From contig VWZW01005428.1 of assembly GCA_013397115.1 (NCBI GenBank), forward strand, positions 38,847-102,846: a stretch of 64,000 bases of DNA, in the 5' to 3' direction. The stretch is from Edolisoma coerulescens. Lineage: Eukaryota; Chordata; Aves; Passeriformes; Campephagidae. Positions 1 to 12,365 of this stretch are shown one piece after another. The position numbers and the translations under genes are program-made. Below the pieces are notes generated by a model, which was not told where the DNA came from, made no database searches, and saw nothing but the letters and a program-made list of their open reading frames with translations. Within the stretch, counting starts at the first letter, position 1. Each line of letters opens with the position of its first letter.

Positions 1-1317
1 GTGTGTTGGTTACAGTCAAGGCTATATCCTGCAGTGTCATGGTTGTACCAGGACGCAGCTGGAGCCCCGGCCTGCCAGTGCCCCAGGTCAGTGGGAAGGG
101 GCACAGACCAAAGCCTCTGGCCCATGGGGAGCACTCTGTGTGAGAGTGACAGAGCAGAAGCTTTAACCAAGAGCTGGCAGCCCTTACTGGCACCCACCTT
201 TATTTAGCTCTCATTTCTCAGGTAAAGTGCTCTCATCCCCTCAAAAGGAGGAACTGGGAAGTTATATAGGAGAATTTAACTTCTCAGAAGAACAGTGGAA
301 GAACCAATTAAACTGTTTGTAAACGGCTACAAGGAAAAAGGAAACAAGTAGCAAGCAGTATGGGTTTCCAAGAACAAAACCACATGTTTTCCTTGGGGCA
401 AGGAAAACTCTTGGGCAGAGGAGTAGCTGTGGGCATGCACTGTACCTTCAGCAATGGTCTTGTTTCTCTTTTTCATAATACCTGTGAAGCATGGTCTGTG
501 TGAAACTGCTGCTCAGCAGGTGCGGAACTGATTGAGTGATTGTTGATGGTTTGTTAACCAAATGGAAGGAAGCACCTTGTCCTGCTGGACCTGCCCTTCT
601 GCAGCTGGCCTTTTTCCTTGGGGATCCTCTGGCAAGCCAAGCAGGAAGGGGGACATGCTCACAGGTGAGATCTGACCTCTCAGCTCTTGCTGGTAGCTTT
701 TTTCTTATAATTTAAGGGTTTGACCTGCACTCGAAATTAGTTACCAGGAGAGCAGTGCTGTTGCTCTCATTGCTGCAGTCAAGTAATACAATTTACACCC
801 GATGCTGGGTTGTCTTCTTGTGTGTTTGCCTGTCTTCCGCCAAGGCTGTCCTTGCCTCAGGAATAACTGGTGGCATGGTTTGAGTTAGTAAAACAGTAGA
901 GAATAGCAAAGGAAGCCTTTGAGGGGGAGAAAAGCAAAGTGTTACAAAGGCAAGATTTTTGTGTGCCCCAGCTAGTGCTGTTTAATGTCTCTGTCCACTC
1001 CAGAAAGAAAATATTTTATAATTAAGACAAATTTATTTATCAAAGTCAAGGACTTCTGCCTAAAAGGTTTGTGGAGTCCTGCTCCAGTGTCTCTGAACCA
1101 CATTAACAATTTGTCTCCCTTGATCATCAGAGCAAAAGACACCAATGTCTTTCACATCCAGCACACCAAGAATCTGTTGATTCCTGACTGATTTTAGTTG
1201 CTCAGTTCACCCTAAACTGAAAAGATATTATATATTTTTCCTTTGCTAAAACAGATTATGAATCTGAGCTGAAAGGTCATTCTTGGAAGTGGCAGATGGA
1301 GAAGCCCTCTAAAAATT

Positions 1318-1380
1318 CAGGAGTTGGACTAAATGATCCTTGTGGACCCCTTCCAACTCATGATATTCTGATTCTGTGAT
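1318..1380 (+). mobile_element. CR1 LINE 3' tail fragment
   Basis: Short copy of the CR1 end: GTTGGACTAAATGATCCTTG, CCCTTCCAACTC and a terminal GATTCTGTGAT. Confidence 0.75.
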
Positions 1381-4300
1381 TAATTTCACTTCCATGTGGC
1401 TTTTTCTTGCTCCTTGTGTACAGCCACTTTTTGGCTGATGTGTGTGTATGCATCAAGGATTTCTGACAGCAAAGGCACTGAGTCAGTAAGGAGGAATTCA
1501 TGTTAGTCAGGCTACTTTTGGCAGTGTAAATTAGAGACAGAAACGGTGAAAGTGCTGTGAAATAACAAAGAAAAATATTGATATTTAGGCAGAGGCAGGA
1601 TTCTGTGGAGAGATCCCCAAAGAGGAGCATGATCACTTCACTGAACTAAATCTCACTGTGCCTCATCCCACAGTGTGGCACTGGTATTTTTCTTGGGAAG
1701 CTGCTTTATGGGAGCAGGGAGATGAGCAGTGGATGGATTCCCCAGGGCACTCCTTCAGCAGCTGCTGGTGCCTCACTGCAGTGTGCAGGGTCATTTTTCC
1801 TGGTTGTCACAGTCCCTGGGCCAAGAGAAGGCTGTCTTCCCAAGAGGGCACGGTGCCGAGCGCCAGCTGCATTGGGCCAGGCAGGGTTAGGACCTGCCCC
1901 CCTGGCAGTGCTGGCAGCTGTTCTGGTGCCCGGCCAGGTGGGATCTGTGAGTGGACACAGTGTCTGGGCAGGAGCCCGGTGTTTAGTGGTGGTTTTTCAT
2001 GTCAGTGCCGTGGTTTCCAGCACAGCCCTGATGGGCAGCAGTGCAGCCTTCCCAGCAAGCCAAAGTCAGCCTTGCCTCAGCTGGCAGCCACCATAATTCA
2101 CACTGGACTTGTTGGGTTCCAAAGGTCAGCTGCTGCCCCTTTTTGGATGTGACAGGAGATTTTCCATTGCTGGTGGTGGTCTTTGCCCTGAGCATTGTCT
2201 CTCTGCCTCACAGTGAGCTGCTGTGGACTGTGCTGTTCTGTTCCTCAGAGTGGACTTCCCTTATCAGCCATCAGCTGAGTGGGTTTGGGCTAAGCATTCA
2301 CTGTGGCACCTTTGAAAGGTCGAGGTGAACTTAGTCACACACATCTTCCTTCCTTTGTCTTACAGCTGCTTCAGTCAGAAATCCCACCGTAACGCACCAT
2401 CATACCGTAAGACATCAGGAGAGAAAAACCAAAAACATCTTTTGACATTTTTCTGGTACAGAGAATAAACAATCTATGAAAAAAAAGAAAGAATTCTACA
2501 GCTGACATTCAGAAATGGAGCTCTTGCAGAGGTCGCTGGGTAGCCCAGCTCCATTCCCACTCACTCCTGTGGTGTTAGAAACTCCCAAGAGGGACATGAA
2601 GACCATGATGCCCCAGATACAGCTCTGCTCTGGGTTAAGGAAATGGTTTCTCTTCCTATCTGCCCCTGCCATCAGTGACCTGACTGCTTCCCCTAATCGC
2701 CCCTGTGGGAGTTTTTTGGCCAGCAAAGATGGTCCCAAAGTCATCCTTTCTGAAAATGAGGTTTTATTGCAGCTCTTGAGTCTTCCTTTGTGTTTCTAAC
2801 CTGTTCGCTTCTTTTAAACTTGATAGGAATTGCAAGCAGATTTTGGGGAAAGATTTGCAGGTGGAGGTACTTCCTTCTGTTAGCCTTATCATTTCCCTTA
2901 AATAGCTGAAGCATGAACAATTGGGTGGTAGGCAAGCAGACACTGCAGTAGGAAGAAAGGGAGTTAAGAGCTGATGACCTTTCTAGGACAGAGACAGGTT
3001 GGAGATTGCAACAGCTCTGTCTGCAAATCCCAGCCTCTGTTTTGGGGTGACTTGTGCTTTTTAATCAGTGGTGATGGCCCTGCATTTACTTCAAACTGCT
3101 GCATTACAGAGGTGGAGAAGGGTTAGATGTTATTACTGCCCCAGCCAAGCCCAGCAAGAAAGATCCATGTGCAGTGCCATTTCCTGCTTAAGCCACTTCA
3201 CCCCTTTGCCAGTGTTTTATTGGGATGATATTTTAGCATCCTTTGCTGATCAGGATGCATGCAATACCTCTTCACCTGCCTCTCACCATCAGCTTCATCA
3301 GCAAAGGTTAATCCACTCACTCTGGAACTTCAGAGACTGAATCAGGATCTGGTGTCAATAAAAACACACTGATTAGAGCGATGCTTCATAGCCTTTCCTT
3401 CATGAACACTATGAACTCCTTCCTTTTCTGTTTTCTCAATATTGTTTTCTCATTTCTAACAGCTGTCAGGTTAAGCTTCTGGCTAAATTGTTTCCTTCAC
3501 TGCCCTCAAATACATGTTAAAGGGTTCTTTAACTTTCCATTCACAGTCATTTAGCTATTGCTCTTTCCACCTGGTCAATTTGGCTCATTATTTCCCCTAA
3601 CTTATGTTAGCTCTTTTGCAATATCTAGTACCTGTATTACTGGCTGGGGCTGCCCTCCTTCTGCTCATACTGACTATAGTCAGATCATGGTCACTGATTA
3701 GTGACCTTAAGCCCTGACCACTTCTTTGTTATTTAAAAAACTTCAGCACTTAAAACCCACCAAATATAGCACTTGCGTGCAGTACAATAGTTCCAGTATA
3801 ACTATTTCAATATAAGGAAATGTCCATCTGAAGCCACTGTAAACTCTCCCAACATTCTCCTTGGTCTCACACGAGTCCTGATGGAGATTTTCCCAGCAGC
3901 ATCACCGTTCCCTTCTCTGGACCCTGCAGGGGGAAGGTTGCTGGGACCTGGTGCCAATCTCTGTTTTAACACAACACACAGGAAAAAGGGCTCCGTTTTC
4001 TCTTTTTAATCCTTTTATTTGCAAAACACTGAATTATCTAGATGGAGCTGTAATGAACGATTGAAAAGTTGTTATCACAACAGGGTTTCCATAGGATTAA
4101 ACTTTTACTTTTGGGCGAGATGAGGAAAGGCCCATATCTCCAAAAATCAGGCAGTCCTCGGCCCCTTACCCAAGGGTGCCCCTGGCAGATAGTCCTTGAG
4201 GCTTTCAGTCTTCAAACTTCACTGCCTGCATGACATTAACCAGCAGCACAGCAGGGGCAGGAGGCATTTCCCGGCTGCCGTATCCTTCTCCTAGAGCTGT

Positions 4301-7300
4301 AGCCCAGCAGGCAGGCCCGGTTTGCCCGGGGCCGTGCAGGAGCAGCCCGTGGGTGCTGTGGACGGGCGGCAGAGCCCGGCTGTGTTTGGAGCAGGGCTCC
4401 AGGGACGAGGGCAGCGCCGGCTCGGGGGGCAGCCAGGCAGCACCGAGAGCCCCAGATGAGTAACCCCGGCCAGAGGCTTTCTCTGTTTTACACACCGCAG
4501 CACTCGTGCTCGGCAGCCTTCGGGGGCACAGCACCCAGGCTGTGGCTGCCACCAGAGCCCCCAGAGGCTCCGGCTGCCTGCCCGTGTCACGCTGCCAGCC
4601 CCGAGGGACACGGGCAGGAGCGCAAGGGGTGCCAGCAGTGTGAAATCCAGGCAGGCTGAGCGGTCAGCCCCTCGCCACTGATGTTTGCAGTTGATCGGAG
4701 TTTCTTCTCTTCTCCATCTGCGACTTTCACTAGTCCTGAGGTGAAAAATAAACAGCCCAGCCTAGACAAAGAGAGAAATCTCCCCTGGGCTTCAGGGGCA
4801 TGTTTGGGGCTCCCTTGCCTGCATCCCCTGGGGGAGCATGAGAGGGGACACTTCTCTGCAGGCAGGCAAGCAGGTGTGAGTTCATACCAGTGTGTCACTG
4901 GCAGCACAGGCAGAAAATGCACATTCCTCACACAAGCAACACCAGTGGCCTCATCCTGTTCCCCTCTCTGGCTTACCAGGATGAAAGCCCAGAACATATA
5001 TACGCACAATATAAATTCCTTCAGCTGCTGGTGTTATATACACAGTCTCTGCAGTCTATCCTCCTGACTCCTGAGCCTTTTATCCTAGTTTCCAGCTGGC
5101 CTGGCTCACTGATTACTAGCCAACATACCCACCCACACCCCGATCTCTCTGGCTGCTGCCACCTTGGTACACAGGCTCCTTTGCCCCAAGGTGTCCCCCC
5201 TATCACGGGTACTCCAACCTCCACACGTGCCTGTGCACACTGAGCAGACTCTCAGCAGGGAAACAGCTAAAGAGAGTTTGGAAAGCAGATAGGACATGCT
5301 GCAACCACCAGGCACAGGGCATGGCCAGGCAGGCATGTGAGCAGTCCCTTTTGTCCCCCTTTGCCTCTGTTTTCCCACACTGGTTCCTCCCACCTTGATT
5401 CATCCCTTTCCCCAGACATCCCACAGCAAGTCCTGTACAGTCTCAGAAGGCTCTTCCCAGCATCCTGTAATGAGCTCCATGTGCCTTTGGCTGATCACTC
5501 TCTTTGCTGAGCAGATGGGAAGGGTTTCCCAGTTCCTCACCAAGGCAGATGCAGTAACCCAGGCAGTGTTCTCTCCCTCCCAGTCCACCAGAGCTCACTT
5601 GTGAAACAGATTCTTGGAGCATTTGATGCCTTTCATTTTCCTTCAGACAGGTCCTCTGGGCAGACTCCAATGCTGACATCAAACGGCTCTTAAATATTTT
5701 CATTGCATGACTGCAAAATCAGTAAGTTATAAGTCAGGAATTTGACACCATTTCCATCTTGATAATTTATCTCTTCCTTGTCTCGTGTTTAGGGATTCTT
5801 TGCTTTTTCAGTGTCTGCAGCTTCATAGAACCTAAAAGGACTAATTCCTTCAGTTGCATCTTCAGTTCAGACACAACAGATAACCCAGATCTGAGCAAGA
5901 CCGTTTATTCCCCTAAGACAACTTTTCCTTGCCAACGTTCTCAGCTCCCGTCATGGCTGGGCATGGGAGAAAGAGCCCCAGATTACCTTGTTTTTCACAG
6001 CATCTCTTCTCCTTCCATGGTGTCTGTCCCAGACAGGGAGGGAGCAGTGGTGGCCAGACCCACCAGCTCCTGTGGGAGCACGTCAGCATCGGGGTATGGC
6101 TGCAGGGAGTCACCTGCACCCCATCTGTGGCACCTCAGAGGTGAGGTGAAGCCTCGCTGTCCTGACTCTGCTTCAGTAAACCCCCAGGCAGAAAGAGCCT
6201 CAGCCCCAGCCCTGCTACCTTTACAGCTGGAGAGGCCTTCAGCGTGCAAAAAAAAAAAAAAAAATTGCACTCATAGAAAAAAAAGACATTTCAGAAAAAA
6301 AAGAAAAAATATAAAAAGGTCTGTCTCAGCCTTTCTTTCACAGTTCTGAGCAACCTTTAGTGCCAAGAACAGCAATAAATCTGTGCTTTTTCCCAGGAAA
6401 TATCTTCTGTGTGTAGGGAGTGCTGAGAGGACCACAGCCGGTGGCAGCAGCACTTGCCTTCCACTGCCCTGGGTTCAAGCAGCCTTGGGAGCAGGTCAAA
6501 CGTGTCCTGCCCCCATGGGGATGGTGTTCCATGTGGGAATGGGATGGGTTCCATGGGGTGACAATGATCAGATAAAACACCAAGCAATGACTCAACACGC
6601 GGATATATTTTCTTTGAAACTTGAGCAAGAAAAGCACTTGCAAGCAGTGAACACATATCTGAATACACTTAGTGTGTTTGAACTGGGGGTTAACGCCCAG
6701 CCAGGTGCTGCAGGAGCTCACCCAGAGCCTGGCTCCTTTCCTCACCGCCCAACCTGTGCCTTCAGCTTGTGCCATCTCTCCCACACATCAGCTGGGAGGG
6801 AGCAGCCAGTCACATCCTTCACTCTGGCCAGAGGAAGATAAATCATAAAAACCTCTTGGACTGCAGCATGGGGAGCAGGCTGGCAGGACATGGATGCAAG
6901 CAAGAGTCGGCCCTGCCTCGGAGTGCTCTCTTGCCCTGCTCCCCCGCCTCCGTGGGGCAGGCAGTGGCCCTGTGGAGAAGCCCCTCGCTTTCCCCAGAGT
7001 GTCAGTGCAGGATGTCTCTGGCTGCCATCCCCCCATGACTCAACTAGGTCACAGAGGCAGACAGCGACAGCGCAGGGAGGCAGCTGTGCTGCAAGCGGGG
7101 CTTTCTCTGCTCTGAATGCCACAGGCTCTCGCCGATCTGTGACATTTTCCAGTCCCGATTTGAAGACGGAAGTGGTGGGAGATCCGTCCACGCTTAGGCT
7201 CACTCTTGCACATACCCTTGGCAGCTCCCCATGGACACTGAAAGCTGTGTGAGTCCCGATGGGAGCGAGCCCACTGGCTCCGGGACAGAGGGGAGAGCAG

Positions 7301-8545
7301 GCCACTGCCTCCAAGCTGGTGTCCCATCTGCCTTGATGGTGGATTATGGTAGGAGACCTAGCTGTGAGGTACCATCAAATCTCAAATGGTTTGGGCTGTG
7401 CTTTGTCAGGTTTCATGCCCATCTTTCAGGCAAAGATTCTCCCAGTCAATTTTCTACTTCCTCCACTGATTTTTCTGTGGTTACATTAATCCTGGCAGGC
7501 TAATTTTACTAATGGATAAAAATGTTTGTGGTTATGACTCATTGGTAGTTGCACACTTGCCATCTACAAAATCCTTGTAGATCTGGGTAGAGATGTGGGT
7601 TAGTGCTGGAAAATAAAGCCCCAGTGGCTTTACATGGCATTCACACTTTGTCTCAAGGTTGTGATGTACCCTGTCTGATGGCCCACCCCATCTCCCACTC
7701 CTCCTCACTGGAATTAAGGGGAGACTTTTAAAACCACTGTCTCCCTGGCATCTTATCATGCCAACAGGAGTGTCTGAAGAGCTTCCTTTCGGTCGCTTTG
7801 CTTTCTAGCATTAGCTTGATATGGGTTTAGGGTTAGGTTTAGCCTTAAATGCAAAGAAAGGAGCTTTTTTTTTTTTTTTTTCTGGAAAAAGACTTCTGGT
7901 ATTCAGTGGCTGAACAAAGCAAAAAAAAGAAAAAAGAAAAAAAAATTCCCAGAGAAGTTCAGCTGATAATGTGGTGGAGTCATCTGCATAGTGCCAGGAG
8001 CACTGCAGTCATGTCTCCCCACCCTGCGATATCATCAATACTGCTATGACTTGGGCAGAAAATATGATGGAAAAACTGAAACTGCTCAAGTCAGCTGGAA
8101 ATTTTTAGGTGGGGAGTGTGTCTGCTGCCTCCCAGGATCCCACCACAATGGGCAGCCCCAGCTGCACAACTATCCCTGCCCCAGAGCCATGCCTGAGTGC
8201 AAAAACACCCCAGCAGCCAGGGAGAGCCTAACCCCAAAAAAGAGACCTTGGGCTGGAGAAAGCAGAGGTGGAAGAAAAATTCCAGCCTCTAAAATGGAGA
8301 TGGCTGGTTCTCCTTCAGCCACGTGTCCTGCTGAAATGAAAACCAGGGCGTTGTGGGGCTGCCAGAGAGGCAGATGCAGGGCAGGAGCTTTGTCAGCCTC
8401 TGGCTAACTCTGGCTGCAGGTACCTAAAGGTGCACTCCTGAGCAGAGCTCCCCGTACCTTTGCACTGAAAGTATTGACAGAGGCGTAGACACAGAGCAGG
8501 AGCCTGGGAGCCCCTTCATCCGACATCCCAAACCTGGGGCAGCAC
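1381..8545. other. No gene recognised
   Basis: Short open frames on both strands, none with recognisable protein similarity, codon bias or a convincing exon structure. A GC-rich patch at about 4260-4620 stands out from AT-richer flanks but shows no promoter or exon I can name. The first 1.3 kb of the window is likewise empty. Confidence 0.5.
6248..6310 (+). repeat. A-rich low-complexity tract
   Basis: Poly-A run of about 17 bases followed by further A-rich runs. A matching poly-T run (7865-7881) and A-rich run (7921-7946) lie 1.6 kb on. No retroelement body was recognised beside them. Confidence 0.8.
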
Positions 8546-8898
8546 TGCTCCCCTAAGGCTGAGAGCATTGGGATTGTTCAGCCTGGGAAAGAGACGGCTT
8601 TGAGGTGACCTGAAATGAGCCTGCAAGAAAGACAGAGAGAGACTTTTTGCAAGGACAAGGGGGAATGGCTTCTAACTGAAAGAAAGCAGATTTGGACTAG
8701 ATATTAGGAAAAAAATTCTTTACTGTGAGGGTGGAGAGGCACTGGCAAAGGTTGCCCAGAGGATATGTGAATGCCCCATCCTGGGTTGGACAGGGCTTGG
8801 AGGAACCTGGTCTAGTGGAAGGTGTCCCTGACTACAGCAGGAGGGTTGGAACTGAATGGTCTTTAAGGTCCCAACCCAAACCATTATATGATTCTAAG
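8546..8898 (+). mobile_element. CR1 LINE 3' fragment
   Basis: Typical CR1 3' region: TTCAGCCTGGGAAAGAGACG, then the segment around GGTTGCCCAGAGGAT and GGTTGGAACTGAATGGTCTT, ending in ATTATATGATTCTA. No coding potential remains. Confidence 0.85.
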
Positions 8899-9321
8899 AC
8901 AGGCACCCCAGAGGTAGCGGGTGCCAACTGGTCCCTGCTGTCTCAGCACAGTGGCCCTCAAGCTGAGCAAGGGGATTTGATGCTGGGAGTTGTGGGTTGG
9001 TGTCCTTTCTTCTTCCCATGCAGAGTCCTTTGTAGGCTTTTAATAAAACAGTATGAATGTAGTGAAATCTGGAGTAAAAATGCACTACTTAAGGCTGTGA
9101 TTTTTCTGAAGTCAAAGCAGTCCAGCGCTAGCATCCTCAAGACTTTTGAAATCTTTAAAAGATGAAAAACCAAAACCCCACTGTTGCAGTGCAAAACCCC
9201 TAAAATCCACCTTTCAGTTATGGCGACTTCCCACAGTCCCCTGCAGCCCCATTGGTTTGTGTATTCCCCTCCTAGTTTTATGTATAAGCCTATGTTTGTG
9301 TATTTCCCCTGTTCCATATGC

Positions 9322-9414
9322 ATTATGTTCCAGAATGTTCTCCTCTCCTCGGTACCCCATTGGTTGCCTGTATTAATCCCTCCTCTGTTCTATCCCCATT
9401 GGCTGTTCCCCTGT
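9322..9414 (+). repeat. 93-bp direct repeat, left copy
   Basis: Matches 10061-10153 over its whole length with about two differences. It contains two inverted CCAAT boxes. It ends exactly at the N run. Confidence 0.9.
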
Positions 9415-10060
9415 NNNNNNNNNNNNNNNNNNNNNNNNNNNNNNNNNNNNNNNNNNNNNNNNNNNNNNNNNNNNNNNNNNNNNNNNNNNNNNNNNNNNNN
9501 NNNNNNNNNNNNNNNNNNNNNNNNNNNNNNNNNNNNNNNNNNNNNNNNNNNNNNNNNNNNNNNNNNNNNNNNNNNNNNNNNNNNNNNNNNNNNNNNNNNN
9601 NNNNNNNNNNNNNNNNNNNNNNNNNNNNNNNNNNNNNNNNNNNNNNNNNNNNNNNNNNNNNNNNNNNNNNNNNNNNNNNNNNNNNNNNNNNNNNNNNNNN
9701 NNNNNNNNNNNNNNNNNNNNNNNNNNNNNNNNNNNNNNNNNNNNNNNNNNNNNNNNNNNNNNNNNNNNNNNNNNNNNNNNNNNNNNNNNNNNNNNNNNNN
9801 NNNNNNNNNNNNNNNNNNNNNNNNNNNNNNNNNNNNNNNNNNNNNNNNNNNNNNNNNNNNNNNNNNNNNNNNNNNNNNNNNNNNNNNNNNNNNNNNNNNN
9901 NNNNNNNNNNNNNNNNNNNNNNNNNNNNNNNNNNNNNNNNNNNNNNNNNNNNNNNNNNNNNNNNNNNNNNNNNNNNNNNNNNNNNNNNNNNNNNNNNNNN
10001 NNNNNNNNNNNNNNNNNNNNNNNNNNNNNNNNNNNNNNNNNNNNNNNNNNNNNNNNNNNN
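9415..10060. other. Assembly gap (646 N) inside the LTR-like element
   Basis: The gap is bordered on both sides by nearly identical 93-bp sequences (9322-9414 and 10061-10153, differing at about two positions). This points to a tandem array or two LTR copies that could not be assembled. Confidence 0.95.
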
Positions 10061-10153
10061 ATTATGTTCCAGAATGTTCTCCTCTCCTCTGTACCCCATT
10101 GGTTGTCTGTATTAATCCCTCCTCTGTTCTATCCCCATTGGCTGTTCCCCTGT
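10061..10153 (+). repeat. 93-bp direct repeat, right copy
   Basis: Begins exactly at the end of the N run and matches 9322-9414. After it the sequence continues into the TATA-box part of the element. Confidence 0.9.
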
Positions 10154-11563
10154 CGACCCCTCCCATGTTCCCTTTCCCTATTGGTACCCTTTACCCCACT
10201 TCCCTTTCTCCCAGTATAAAACACTTGTACCTTCCTTGTTCCTGGTCTCTCCTGCCTCTGACCCTTCAGAGAAATAAGCCTCTGGAACCCAAGCAGCAGA
10301 CCCCTCTCTCCTCCTTCATCTCCGCCTGCGTGCCTGACCACCAGCCTGGGGGAAGCTCCCTCGGGTGAGGAAGCTGTGTCCTCGTTGGTTTTTGTGTGCC
10401 GCTCCTGCTCCGGCAAGGGCGCCGCAGTTCAGACCTCCGAGCTTCCTTTAGCCGGGCTCGCGCGCCCCAAGGAGCCGACCCAGCAGACTGCTGAGGGCAT
10501 CCCAGTGGCCGGCCATGCCGCCATACCCCAGCAGTCAGATGCTGACAGGCTTCTGGGGCAGAATGTTTCTCTGTGCTGGACACCAGGTCCTTGAGAGGAG
10601 CACTGCCTGTGGAGCAGGGACACAGCTTTGTTCCTGGAGTGCTGTCCTCCATCCTGCCCTCGCTGCAGGGGCTGCTTGAGGTCGGCTTCAAAGCCTGTTA
10701 GGAACCCCAGCACTGCTCTGAGGCCTCAGAAAGGAGTCAAGCAGCTGAGGGAGTTGTGTGTCTGTGCCCAGCCAGAGCTGCCTTGGAGGATCAGAGACCT
10801 GAGAGCATCTGAGCTGCAGCTCTGTGGTATCACGGGCACCTGGTGTCTCAAACCACAAATTACTTGGGCAGATCTTATTTTTGAGCAGTTTTTGCCTCTG
10901 CAGGAAATACCAGTCCCTCTGTCTCTGTTCTGGGTGTCATGAGAGCTGAAAGGAGAATAACAAGCCAGTTTCCACAAGAAGCAGTTTTGCTGTGCAGGAA
11001 GCAGGGAGAAATTTCCCTGGAGCCATAACCCAGTGATGCCCCCAGCAAAATAGAGGAGCAGGGGAACCACTGGAGCAAGCCCCGCGAGCTGCGTTCCGTC
11101 CATCTCGCCACAAGCTGACAGTGTGGCACTGCCAAGCCCACTCCGACCATGCCTGTCTCCCCTCTCCTCCCCACCAGTCCAGATTTCTGTGCTTCTTTTA
11201 GACATCTTTTCAAGCTGACGCCTCCTCGCTCAAAAAATCTCTTGGCACTCTGCTGTCTGCCAGCTAATCCAGCAAATGATCAGCTTAAACAAATTTAATG
11301 ACTGCTAAGTGCCACGAAGCATCACCCATGGTTGCGAAACCCTGGCAGTGGCAGGGCTGGATGGCTTGCTGGGCTGCCTGCCTGCGCCTTCCCCTGGCTC
11401 AAAATCAGCACAAGCTGATAAGTCTTGGGACCCTGTTATCAGCTTCACTCGCCTTCTAGTGACTGCCTTGTGAATGATCCAAGAGGTCACATGGGAGGAA
11501 TGGAGGGAATAAAGTTGATAAAATGGATTTCAGACTACTGACACCTGGAAAGCTGGTGTGTCA

Positions 11564-11580
11564 GGGTTAGGGTTAGGGTT
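11564..11580 (+). repeat. Short interstitial telomere-like repeat
   Basis: GGGTTAGGGTTAGGGTT, nearly three TTAGGG units. A weaker match lies at 7823-7838. Confidence 0.8.
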
Positions 11581-11835
11581 CCCTGTTTGGGGAGCCAGCT
11601 CACTGACAGCAGAGATCTGCAGTGAGTAATGACTTAAGGGCCCTGCGGGAGCAGGATTTCATCTGCTCTCTGGAGCTTACATATGCCATTAGACAGCATC
11701 AGGTCACATGGCCCAGTTGGTGCGGACTCCAGGAGAAATAATTTTACATTTCTCAGGTTTCCTGTGCATTCCCGCAAAATTAACTCATTTGAGTTACTGG
11801 ATGTGAAATTTCTCTGAGACAGTGCCAAGTTAATG

Positions 11836-11889
11836 TCTGGACTTCATGTTCTTAAAGGTCTTTTCCAAGCTGAATGACTTTACGATTTA
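11836..11889 (+). mobile_element. CR1 LINE 3' tail fragment
   Basis: Degraded CR1 end with AAAGGTCTTTTCCAAGCTGA followed by a decayed terminal repeat. Very short, so the call rests on that motif. Confidence 0.55.
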
Positions 11890-12365
11890 CAGCACACAAG
11901 TTGCCCAAGAGGAGATAAAGTGCAGGAAATGAGCTCACAGAGAGGCAGCAGTGGGATGGCAACTGCTCTGTCATGCGTCCACCGTATGAGGCCTGCTGTG
12001 GACCCTTTTCATGGATGCAGAGCCCTCAGAGCTTTTAGCTGACTGCAATCTCCCCTGTTCAGCCCGTTTCCCCCCAGGCATCCCCGCTGTCTCTTCCAGC
12101 TCTCTGCACACATGTGCAGCAAAGTCCTGGTGGGCTGCACGTAAACCTTGCACTCCAGAGATGGGCTGTGAGAGTGGGCCAGGAGGAATTCCCCATGCTG
12201 GTATTTGCATCGTGGCTTCTTCAGGCTTTGGAGGAGCATTTCCCACCACGTGTGACTGCCCAGGGGCTGTGAGAACACCTGTCAAGGGGCAGCCTCGGCA
12301 GGGCCCACAGTGGTGAATCTCCTGTACTCTTGTGGTTCTGTGACTCACTGAGATGAGTCTGAGCT

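Larger units (their letters stand above)
9182..10450 (+). mobile_element. Endogenous retrovirus LTR-like element, interrupted by gap
   Basis: Promoter-like sequence with the layout of a retroviral LTR. About six inverted CCAAT boxes (CCATTGG or CTATTGG) lie in the U3-like part (9247-10185). A TATA box (TATAAAA, 10215-10221) follows, then a C/T-rich leader and AATAAG (10274-10279), one base off a polyadenylation signal, about 55 bp further on. Outer ends are uncertain: I place the left end at a TG near 9182 and the right end near 10450. No gag, pol or env sequence was seen next to it, so it may be a solitary LTR. A cellular promoter is the alternative. Confidence 0.5.
10451..12365. other. No gene recognised
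   Basis: Unique-looking sequence between the LTR-like element and the CR1 at 12.4 kb. It contains only a CR1 tail scrap and the telomere-like repeat listed separately. Confidence 0.5.

Noticed and set aside
9184..10368. 394-codon open frame across the first gap
   Set aside because: About half of it is N translated as unknown; the rest is LTR-like repeat with no protein similarity.
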